This document shows positions 1 through 6,518 of a stretch of DNA of 7,352 bases, in pieces. Position numbers and translations under genes: made by a program. The notes under the pieces are model-generated. The model searched no databases. It worked only from the letters and a program-made list of their open reading frames with translations, and was not told the origin of the DNA. The stretch is taken from contig CAZSOQ010000256.1 of assembly GCA_964608495.1 (NCBI GenBank), forward strand, positions 1-7,352, given 5' to 3'. This stretch comes from JAKORR01 sp964608495. Its GTDB lineage: Bacteria > Armatimonadota > Zipacnadia > Zipacnadales > FEN-943. How positions within the stretch are numbered: the stretch's first letter is position 1; every line of letters begins with the position of its first letter.

Positions 1-2819
1 AGAAAGCGAACGTGACGGTCGAGCCGTTCGAGAGCGAAACGGGCGGCGGGCAGACTCACGACGAAGCGGGCGCCGTGGACCACGCGGTTCTCGGCCCACA
101 CCTCGCCGGCCATGTCCTGGATGATGCCGAGCGACACACTCAGGCCCATCCCCGTGCCTTCGCCGGCGGGCTTGGTCGAGAAGAAGGGGTCGAAGACGCG
201 CGAGAGGTGCTCGGGCTTGATGCCGGGGCCGGTATCCTCGACGATGAGCCTGACGGTGTTGCCCACTGTCTTGGTGGTTACGGTCAGCGTGCCGCAGCCC
301 TGGGGGCGCATGGCCTGATAGGCGTTGATGATGAGGTTGAGTAGCACCTGCTGCAGCCGCGCGGGATCGCCGTTGATGTAGGGCAGGTCCTGCGCCAGGC
401 GCAGCACCAGCTCGACGTTGTCCACGGCCAGCTCGTAGGCCTGCAGCTCGACGGTCTGGAGCACGACGGCGTTGACGTCCACCGGCACGCGCTCGACCTG
501 GGTTTCGCGGGCGAAGAGGAGCAGGTTGGCGATGATGCGCCGGCACCGTTGGGACTGCTCGAGGATGCGCTCGAGCCGATCGCGCAGGCGAGCAGGGGGA
601 TCGGCGGCGAGGGCGAGCTCGACCGAGCCCATGATGGCGGCCAGGGGGTTGTTGAGCTCGTGGGCCACGCCGGCGACAAGCTGGCCGATGGCCGCGGCCT
701 TCTCGACCTGGGCCAACTGACGCTGGAGCTGCTTCTCGCGCGTGACGTCCAGGAGGGTGACGACGGTCTCCCTGGTCTGCGGGACGACGGCGACGGACAT
801 CCTGGCGCGGCGGCGCTGGCCCTCGGCAGTGACGAAGTCGAACTCGTAGGTCTCCGGCAGGTTGGTGTCGCCGGCGAGGCGGCGCGTGCGGTTCTGGGAG
901 ATGCGCCTCCACTGGTCGGGGACGGCCAGGACGACGGCCTTCATCACGCCCTCGACTTCCTCGCGGCTGTAGCCCGTGAGCTCCTCGAAGCGGGCGTTGG
1001 CCAGGATGATCCAGCCGTCCCAGTCCAGGACAACGACGGCCGCGGAGCTGTGCTCGAACAGAGCACGGTAGCTGGCCGCGGAAGCGGCGACGCGTTCGCG
1101 CAGCTCGGCGCGGACGACGGCGGCGGCGGCATGGGTCGCGAAGACCTCGAGGGTCTCGCACTGGGTCTCGGCCAGAGGAGTGTCCGCGGACCGGTCCACC
1201 ACCAGCACACCGACGGCCCGGTCGTCAGCCAGGAGGGGCACGGCGATGGAGTGCTTGATGCCCAGAGGCGCCAGCTCGGGCCGGCGAGGCGCGGCGGACT
1301 GACCGGCCGCCCTGGCCTCGACGAGGGACCTGCTCCGGATGGCTTGCCAGGAGATGCCCTGGGGCCTCGGGGGCAGAGGCATGGGCGCGAGCACTCCTTC
1401 GGCCGCAACCGGACCAAACAGCCTCTCGAAGCTGTCGCCCTCCGCGGAGAGTAGGTGGACGTAGCTCCACTCGCCCCCGATCGTCTCCCTGGCGAAGCCG
1501 GCGATGCTCTTGAGCACCTCGTCCAGCGTGGTGGTCTGCTGAAGCGACAGGGCGACGGCCAGCAGTCGGCGGTAGGCGGCCAACTGCACGGCCAGTTGCT
1601 CATGGGCGGTGGCGAGCTCGAGGTGGAGCGACACTTCCTCGGCCCAGGCGGCCAGGAGGTCGCGGTCCGCCTGGGTCCACGGATCGTGCGAGCGGGCGGC
1701 CAGCAGAGCGGCGCCGGGACGCCCTTCGTCCAGGCCGACCGCAGCCACCAGCCAGTGCTCGGCGGGCTCGTCGGGGAGGTCGAGGCAGGGCACCTCGTCG
1801 CCGCTCCATACGGCTCCGCGCCCGGCCACGGTCGGCCCCAGCCGGTCGGGTCCGAGGTGCGCCGGCGGCTCCCAGTCGCAGCCGTCGGGGAGGCGGAGGG
1901 CCTGGAGGGTCAGCAAGTCCGCCCCGCGCCTGGGGCGGGCGTAGAGGGCCACAAGGGGTGCGCCGAGCAGCTCGGTGGTGAGCTCGGCCGCCGTCTCCGC
2001 CACCTGGCGGACGCCGCGGCCGCTGCGGAGCAAGGCGCGCGCGCCTCGGTGGATCGCCGCCTGCGGCGGCGCGGTGTCGCCGGGCCGGGTCGCCAAGTCT
2101 TCGAGGTGCGTAAGGTCGCGGAGGGTCAGTATCGCGAGGCGTGCGGGCGCGGGTCGGGACGGGTAGGGCACGCCGCTGAGCAGCACCCATTGGGGCTCAC
2201 CATCAGACCCGACGAGCGTGATCGCCTCGCCATCCACGCCCGCTCCCCGGTCCAGGAGCGCGCCAAGCAGACCGTCCAGACGCTCGCGGCCCTCGGGCTG
2301 CGCGCAGTCTAGCAGGCAGCCGTGGCGCAGGCCCTCGCCGAGCAGGTTCGCAGCCTGGTCGTTGGCGTAGATGACCCGGCCCTGGCGGTCGGTGGCGAGC
2401 ACCGCGTGAGGCGTGGACGCCAGGAGCGAGGTAGCCACCAACTGGTCAACCATCTCGTGCTGCCACGCGGGACCCGGGTCGGGCTTCCAGGACAGCTCGA
2501 AGCTCTCGAGGCGAGACGCGAACTCCTGGGCCCATCCGCTCTGGAGGCGAACCCAGAAGGCCAGGGGGGCCCGCAGGGCCTCGGGGCCGGGCTCGCGCAG
2601 GACGGCCGCGACCTCGAGGAGCGGGGTCCTCAGAGTGCCGGCCAGGGGTAGGTCGCGGTCGCCGAGGACAAGCAGGCCCGGTGGGTCGTGGGGGGGCAGG
2701 TCGGCAGTGGGGTCCTCAACAGGCACAACACGCCGGCCGGTCAGGGCCGACATGAGCTCCACGCTCAAATCCTCCTCATCCCCCCTGCCCGAACAGACGA
2801 GGAGATCTCTGAAGACCAT
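1..2819 (-). CDS. Multi-sensor (PAS-GAF-GAF-PAS) histidine kinase, partial at its C-terminus
   Basis: This gene encodes a sensor kinase that would autophosphorylate a histidine and pass the phosphate to a response regulator not seen here. The frame is open from ATG 2819 to the window edge, 939 codons with no stop. Approximate domain order: unassigned alpha/beta region 1-120; PAS 130-242; GAF 255-405; GAF 418-575; PAS 583-705 (SYRALFEHS, ANARFEELTGYS); HisKA with H-box HELNNPLAAIMG, phospho-acceptor His720; HATPase with N-box Asn832 (LLNLIINAYQAM), G1 box EDTGPGI (Asp862), F-box VFDPFFSTK and G2 box GTGMGLSV (888-895). All core kinase motifs are intact. I see no signal peptide or membrane helix, so it is probably cytoplasmic. 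HELNNP H-boxes are typical of NtrB-like (HPK4) kinases. The HATPase fold ends near residue 925, but the frame continues, so a short tail or a further domain lies outside the window. The start is uncertain: ATG 2819 has no clear ribosome site, whereas in-frame GTG 2762 does. An in-frame stop at 2907-2909 limits upstream extension. The ligand cannot be told. Confidence 0.93.
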   Translation of the reverse strand, partial: MVFRDLLVCSGRGDEEDLSVELMSALTGRRVVPVEDPTADLPPHDPPGLLVLGDRDLPLAGTLRTPLLEVAAVLREPGPEALRAPLAFWVRLQSGWAQEFASRLESFELSWKPDPGPAWQHEMVDQLVATSLLASTPHAVLATDRQGRVIYANDQAANLLGEGLRHGCLLDCAQPEGRERLDGLLGALLDRGAGVDGEAITLVGSDGEPQWVLLSGVPYPSRPAPARLAILTLRDLTHLEDLATRPGDTAPPQAAIHRGARALLRSGRGVRQVAETAAELTTELLGAPLVALYARPRRGADLLTLQALRLPDGCDWEPPAHLGPDRLGPTVAGRGAVWSGDEVPCLDLPDEPAEHWLVAAVGLDEGRPGAALLAARSHDPWTQADRDLLAAWAEEVSLHLELATAHEQLAVQLAAYRRLLAVALSLQQTTTLDEVLKSIAGFARETIGGEWSYVHLLSAEGDSFERLFGPVAAEGVLAPMPLPPRPQGISWQAIRSRSLVEARAAGQSAAPRRPELAPLGIKHSIAVPLLADDRAVGVLVVDRSADTPLAETQCETLEVFATHAAAAVVRAELRERVAASAASYRALFEHSSAAVVVLDWDGWIILANARFEELTGYSREEVEGVMKAVVLAVPDQWRRISQNRTRRLAGDTNLPETYEFDFVTAEGQRRRARMSVAVVPQTRETVVTLLDVTREKQLQRQLAQVEKAAAIGQLVAGVAHELNNPLAAIMGSVELALAADPPARLRDRLERILEQSQRCRRIIANLLLFARETQVERVPVDVNAVVLQTVELQAYELAVDNVELVLRLAQDLPYINGDPARLQQVLLNLIINAYQAMRPQGCGTLTVTTKTVGNTVRLIVEDTGPGIKPEHLSRVFDPFFSTKPAGEGTGMGLSVSLGIIQDMAGEVWAENRVVHGARFVVSLPAARFALERLDRHVRF
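2771..2776 (-). promoter_or_regulatory. Shine-Dalgarno AGGAGG that supports an alternative kinase start at GTG 2762
   Basis: On the minus strand AGGAGG is followed by an 8-base spacer and an in-frame GTG at 2762-2760. This is better than anything before ATG 2819. Starting there would remove the first 19 residues, including a hydrophobic strand (DLLVC) that seems to belong to the N-terminal alpha/beta region. The evidence therefore conflicts. It could also be a chance match inside codons for Asp-Glu-Glu-Asp. Confidence 0.45.
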
Positions 2820-2885
2820 AGGCGCGCGGACAATGTAGCGGGGCGCGGGAGTACCGTCAAGCGGCGGAGGCGCAACGCGGCTGGG

Positions 2886-2901
2886 GGGCCCAGGCGGGCC
2901 C
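2886..2901. repeat. Paired GGGCCC palindromes upstream of the protease promoter
   Basis: Two GGGCCC hexamers (2886-2891 and 2896-2901) are separated by AGGC, and together they can form a short hairpin. They lie about 18 bases upstream of the proposed -35 box. This could be an operator for a regulator of either divergent gene, or it may be chance in GC-rich DNA. No T-run follows on either strand, so it is not an intrinsic terminator. Confidence 0.3.
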
Positions 2902-2918
2902 GGGCTCTAGACAGGCCA

Positions 2919-2947
2919 TTGTCCAAAGCGGGCCGGCAGGCTATAAT
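2919..2947 (+). promoter_or_regulatory. Sigma70-type promoter for protease 1
   Basis: The -35 box TTGTCC (2919-2924, four of six matches to TTGACA) and a perfect -10 box TATAAT (2942-2947) are 17 bases apart, the ideal spacing. A TATAAT is unusual in DNA this GC-rich, and it sits in a non-coding gap ahead of a gene. The start of transcription would be near 2954, giving a leader of about 60 bases before the protease start. Confidence 0.7.
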
Positions 2948-3001
2948 CGGCAAGGTAAGCGTTAGGGACCAATAAGGCTGCAGTGACCACAGCATGCCGA
3001 T

Positions 3002-3007
3002 GGGAGG
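3002..3007 (+). promoter_or_regulatory. Ribosome binding site of protease 1
   Basis: GGGAGG lies 6 bases before GTG 3014 and 9 bases before ATG 3017. Either start fits; the proteins differ by one residue. The site confirms that translation begins here, directly before the signal peptide. Confidence 0.75.
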
Positions 3008-3013
3008 CCCACG

Positions 3014-6000
3014 GTGATGCGTAGCGTGTTTTGTGCAACGACAGGGCGGGCCCTGGCGGTCATCACCCTCGCGATTCTCGCAATCCCCACATGGGCGGCC
3101 CCGAGGTGGCGCACGGAGATCTACGGGGGCGGCGTGAGGACGGCCATGATAGGCGGCAGGGTGACGATGGTGCGCGACGAGTGCGCGGCGGGGCAGTGCC
3201 TCGTGCGGCTCCAGCCCGGCGTCACGCAGGAGCAATTCGCGGCGCTGCTGGCGGAGCAGAAGGGGGAGGTGCTGAAGGCGTTCCCTCGCTACGGCATGTT
3301 CCTTGTCTCGCTGCCCGAGGGGGTAACGGTGCTCCGGGGCGTGGCGGCGTGGCGGGCGCAGCCCGGCGTGGCGGATGCGGGGCCGGACCTGGTCTACTAC
3401 CTGCAGCGGACGCCGAACGACCCTCGGTACGACGAGCAGTACCATTGGCCCAAGGTGAACGCGCCCGAGGGCTGGGACATGACCACGGGTAGCGCGACGG
3501 TGACCGTGGCGGTGGTGGACACGGGAACGGACCTGGACCACGAGGACCTGGCGAGCCGCGTGTGGGTGAACACGGACGAGATCCCCGGCGACGGTCTGGA
3601 CAACGACGGCAACGGCTTCGTGGACGACGTCAACGGCTGGGACTTCTACTACGGGGACAACGACCCATCGCCGCATCCGACCGACCCCATTACCGAGGAA
3701 GGCGGCAACCATGGCACGCACTGCGCCGGGATCATCGGCGCCGCGAGCGACAACAGCATCGGCGTGACGGGGCACGACTGGGGCTGCCGGATCATGACCT
3801 GCAAGGTGTTCCCCGACGATGGCGGCGGGGCGCTGTTCTCGACAATCATCCTGGGCGTGGAGTACGCGATAGACAACGGCGCGGACGTGATCAGTCTGAG
3901 CTTGGGCGGCGGGTACACGACGATGTGGAACCCGCCGATCCAGCGGGCGCGGCAGAACGGGGTACTGGTGGTGGTCGCGGCGGGCAACGAGTACTGGGAG
4001 TTCAGCGACCTGCAGAGCTCGTGGATGTCGCCGGTGTGCAACGATGGCCCGAACCCGGCGACCGACAACTGGGTGCTGGGCGTGGCCGCGACGGACTCGG
4101 GTGATATCAAGGCCGACTTCAGCAACTACGACGGGTCGAGCACGAAGACCTTCGTGGATGTGTGCGCGCCGGGCGTGGCCATCCTGAGCTGCTACATTGA
4201 CGACCCAGCCAATGGTTTCGTCGAGCCCTACCACCAGATGAGCGGCACGTCCATGTCCACGCCGTGCGTGGCGGGGCTGGCGTCGCTGATCCTGTCGCGT
4301 TTCCCGTCACTGACGCCCCTGGACCTCATTGACCAGATCAAGGCCACGGCCGACAACATTGACGCCCTGAACCCGACGTATGCCGGCAAGCTGGGCACGG
4401 GGCGGATCAACACCGCGGAGGCGATCGGTCTGGACCTGCCGCCCGGGCCGCCGCGCTCGGTGATGGCGGTGGACACGCCGAAGGACGAAGGGGGCAGCAT
4501 AACGATCTCCTGGTCCAAGTCGGTGGATGACGGTCGTGGGCGCGACGACGTTCGCGAGTACGTGGTGTACCGCTGCGACAACGCGAAGGACAACCAGGGC
4601 GTGGACGTGCCTGCGGGCAACTGGGTGCAGAAGGGTCGGATACCGGTCGGGGAGTTCCTGACCCTGGTGGATACCGCGGTGCAGGACAAGGTGCCGTACT
4701 GGTACCGGGTGTCGGCCAAGGACGCACGGAACGAGGTTTTCGCCAATCCGTCGGGGCCCGCGATGGCTCGGGATGACCTGCCCCCGCCGGCGGTGTCGGA
4801 CGTGTCGGCGGCGGACAACCAGGCGGATGACGGCGGCGCCATCTCTGTTAGCTGGTCCACCTACGACCCGCCCGCGGACTTCGTGGGCTACCGCATCTAC
4901 CGCGGGCAGACAGCGTTCAGCCGAGTGAACCAGGCGGAGCGCGTGGGCGAGATCGTGAGTCTGCCTGATGAGACCTACTTCCTGGACCGCGGCACCACGG
5001 ACAACGTGGACTACTGGTACGCGGTGACGGCCTATGACGATGAGAGCAACGAGGAGCAGGCGGTGGCCCCGGTGGGGCCCGTTCAGTCCTCGCCGAACCT
5101 CACCCTGAGCCTGCCCGCCGGACTGCTGATGGTCAGCATCGGGGCGAACACCAACGAGAAAGACATGGCTGCTCTGCTCGACGTGGATCCGGAGGAGCTG
5201 AAGCTGGCCCGCTACGACCCCTACCAGAGGGCCTATCGCACCTACCAGACCAACCCGGCGGACAGCTTCCTGCAGCAGGCGGCGGGGCGTGCCTTCTGGC
5301 TGAACCTGAGCGACCCGCTGCTGCTGAACCTGGCGGGGTCGCGGATCACGACGGACCCCTTCTCGGCGCCCCTGGCCGCCGGCTGGAACATGGTGGGCAA
5401 CCCCTTTGGGCACGACCTGCGGTGGGAGAACGTGAAGGTCGTGGCAGGGGGAACCCAGTATGGCCTGCCGGAGTCGAACCAGGCAGGGATCACGCTGGAC
5501 TTCGCGTGGCTGTGGGACCCGTATTCCAGGGCGTACCAGCTTGTCAGCGAGTACGAGAACTTCGGGACCAAGAACATACGCCAGAACTCGGGGTTCTGGT
5601 TCAAGGCGTTGCAGAGCTGTGAGCTTCTGCTGCCGTCGGGGGCCCAGGTGGCGAGCGTGGCAGGGGCGCCGAAGACAATCGCCGTGGACTGGAAGATGCG
5701 GCTGGTGGCGCGCGGCGGCGAAGGCGCGGACTATGACAACTACCTTGGTGTGAGCGCCGAGGCGGCGGCGCTGAACCAGATCGTGAGCCCGCCGCTGCCG
5801 ATGCCGGGGCTCGAGCTGTACTTCGTCAACGCCGGCGTTGACGGTGACGCGGCGGCGAGCTTCGTCGGGCCCGCGCAGAAGCAGCGCTGGGAGGCGCGGG
5901 TGCGCGTGGCGGCCCTGGGCGGCGAGCCGGTGGAGCTGAGCTGGCCCGACCTGTCCGACCTGCCCGCGGACGTCCGGCCCGTGCTTACCGACCAGGCCAC

Positions 6001-6397
6001 GGGCAAGCGGGTGTACCTGCGCACCGCGACGTGCTACCGGTTCACGCCGGCGGGGGGCGAGCAGGAGCGGGCCTTCCTCATCGAGACCGTGGCGGCGGGT
6101 GAGGTCCTGCGCGTGAGTGCCCTGGCCGCTCGGCCGGCCGGAGCGGGGGTAAGCATCGTCTTCACCCTCTCGGCGGCTGCGAGTGTGGACATCGAGGTGC
6201 TCAACATCGCCGGGCGGCGGGTGCGCGTGGTGGCGGCCGGACGGGAGGCCGACGCGGGCACCTGCACCGCCCAGTGGAACGCCACGAGTGATGGCGGGGC
6301 CCCGGTGCCCGGCGGGACCTACCTGGTCCGCGTGAGGGCCAGGACCCAGGACGGCCAGCAGGGCTCGTCCATCGCGGCGGTGACTGTGCGTCGCTAG
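3014..6397 (+). CDS. Secreted subtilisin-family (S8) serine protease with FN3 modules and FlgD-like C-terminal tail
   Basis: This complete 1127-residue exported endopeptidase starts at GTG 3014 (or ATG 3017). A Sec signal peptide spans residues 1-28, with cleavage likely after TWA. A prodomain of the inhibitor/chaperone type covers about 55-130. The S8 catalytic domain covers about 155-470: Asp169 (VVDTGTDLDHEDL), His233 (NHGTHCAG), oxyanion Asn325 (VAAGNE) and Ser413 (SGTSMSTP). All four are present, so it should be active. Cys237 in HGTHCAG recalls proteinase K. A long insert between Asp and His holds an acidic loop (DNDGNGFVDD, 196-205) that resembles a calcium site. Then come two FN3 modules (480-586, 590-690), two copies of a roughly 90-residue module (696-775, 786-876), a beta-rich region and a FlgD-Ig-like domain (about 1033-1127, ending PGGTYLVRVRA). 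The tail could anchor or sort the protein at the surface, but no sorting machinery is visible. Its natural substrate is unknown. Confidence 0.95.
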   Translation: MMRSVFCATTGRALAVITLAILAIPTWAAPRWRTEIYGGGVRTAMIGGRVTMVRDECAAGQCLVRLQPGVTQEQFAALLAEQKGEVLKAFPRYGMFLVSLPEGVTVLRGVAAWRAQPGVADAGPDLVYYLQRTPNDPRYDEQYHWPKVNAPEGWDMTTGSATVTVAVVDTGTDLDHEDLASRVWVNTDEIPGDGLDNDGNGFVDDVNGWDFYYGDNDPSPHPTDPITEEGGNHGTHCAGIIGAASDNSIGVTGHDWGCRIMTCKVFPDDGGGALFSTIILGVEYAIDNGADVISLSLGGGYTTMWNPPIQRARQNGVLVVVAAGNEYWEFSDLQSSWMSPVCNDGPNPATDNWVLGVAATDSGDIKADFSNYDGSSTKTFVDVCAPGVAILSCYIDDPANGFVEPYHQMSGTSMSTPCVAGLASLILSRFPSLTPLDLIDQIKATADNIDALNPTYAGKLGTGRINTAEAIGLDLPPGPPRSVMAVDTPKDEGGSITISWSKSVDDGRGRDDVREYVVYRCDNAKDNQGVDVPAGNWVQKGRIPVGEFLTLVDTAVQDKVPYWYRVSAKDARNEVFANPSGPAMARDDLPPPAVSDVSAADNQADDGGAISVSWSTYDPPADFVGYRIYRGQTAFSRVNQAERVGEIVSLPDETYFLDRGTTDNVDYWYAVTAYDDESNEEQAVAPVGPVQSSPNLTLSLPAGLLMVSIGANTNEKDMAALLDVDPEELKLARYDPYQRAYRTYQTNPADSFLQQAAGRAFWLNLSDPLLLNLAGSRITTDPFSAPLAAGWNMVGNPFGHDLRWENVKVVAGGTQYGLPESNQAGITLDFAWLWDPYSRAYQLVSEYENFGTKNIRQNSGFWFKALQSCELLLPSGAQVASVAGAPKTIAVDWKMRLVARGGEGADYDNYLGVSAEAAALNQIVSPPLPMPGLELYFVNAGVDGDAAASFVGPAQKQRWEARVRVAALGGEPVELSWPDLSDLPADVRPVLTDQATGKRVYLRTATCYRFTPAGGEQERAFLIETVAAGEVLRVSALAARPAGAGVSIVFTLSAAASVDIEVLNIAGRRVRVVAAGREADAGTCTAQWNATSDGGAPVPGGTYLVRVRARTQDGQQGSSIAAVTVRR
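4451..5083 (+). repeat. Two tandem fibronectin type III modules in protease 1
   Basis: Protein-level repeat, residues about 480-586 and 590-690. Both copies open with a Pro-rich linker (LPPGPP, LPPPAV), followed by a tryptophan strand (ITISWSK, ISVSWST), a strand with YVVYR or YRIYR (515-521, 625-631) and a YWYxV strand (YWYRVSAKD at 562, YWYAVTAYD at 667). FN3 modules in bacterial exoenzymes act as spacers or help bind polymeric substrates. Domain boundaries are estimated by eye. Confidence 0.75.
5099..5641 (+). repeat. Duplicated aromatic module (DPYxRAY ... FW) in protease 1
   Basis: Protein-level duplication, copy A at residues 696-775 and copy B at 786-876. Matching landmarks are LPAGLLMVSIG (700) and LAAGWNMVGNP (787), YDPYQRAY (734) and WDPYSRAY (834), GRAFWLNL (758) and SGFWFKAL (859), and LNLAG and LLLPSG at the ends. 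The DPY and FW landmarks are exactly 100 residues apart. I do not assign it to a named family; GWNxxGNP-type repeats occur in exoproteins of several poorly cultured phyla. Surface or polymer binding is a guess. Confidence 0.6.
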
Positions 6398-6518
6398 GCG
6401 GCAGGGGCAGCTTCCGGTGCGGCGATCACGGCGCCGCCCTCCCGGGGCGGCGCCTTCCTTTGGGGGCAAGGGCAGCCGGAGGGCGTAAGGATGCCCTTTT
6501 GCGGGTATAGCGGGATTG
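6398..6518. other. Intergenic region between the tandem proteases
   Basis: This 121-base gap holds the terminator and then about 57 bases before the next start. I see no good -35/-10 pair there: TATAGC at 6506-6511 is a weak -10 candidate without a matching -35. No strong Shine-Dalgarno site precedes GTG 6519 either. Expression of protease 2 is therefore unexplained by the sequence. Confidence 0.65.
6430..6461 (+). terminator. Intrinsic terminator after protease 1
   Basis: A perfect 9-bp stem (GGCGCCGCC at 6430-6438 with GGCGGCGCC at 6446-6454) extends by one inner C-G pair around a 5-base loop and is followed by TTCCTTT. It begins 32 bases after the TAG stop. It would end most transcripts of protease 1, so protease 2 may need its own promoter or some read-through. 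Confidence 0.8.

Larger units (their letters stand above)
2820..3013. other. Divergent intergenic region between the kinase and protease 1
   Basis: This 194-base stretch separates two divergently transcribed genes and carries no credible gene. Its left part is very GC-rich and holds two copies of the palindrome GGGCCC. The right part is less GC-rich and holds a sigma70-like promoter and a leader of roughly 60 bases for protease 1. No convincing promoter for the kinase was found, although one must lie here or overlap the rightward one. Confidence 0.8.

Noticed and set aside
944..1603. Minus-strand frame of 219 codons inside the kinase
   Set aside because: It is the wrong frame on the same strand. 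The true frame (positions congruent with 2819) gives GAF and PAS sequence here without any stop.
549..2312. Two long plus-strand frames (549-1454 and 1455-2312)
   Set aside because: Both are antisense shadows of the kinase, Gly/Asp/Arg-rich with no recognisable domain. The minus strand shows full PAS, GAF, HisKA and HATPase motifs.
2941..2980. Possible leftward promoter for the kinase overlapping the rightward TATAAT (minus-strand TATAGC with TTGGTC upstream)
   Set aside because: The spacing and box matches are poor, so it cannot be supported as a promoter.
2765..4234. 489-codon minus-strand frame spanning the intergenic region and the S8 domain
   Set aside because: It overlaps the promoter, ribosome site and catalytic domain of protease 1, and its product has a low-complexity composition without recognisable motifs.
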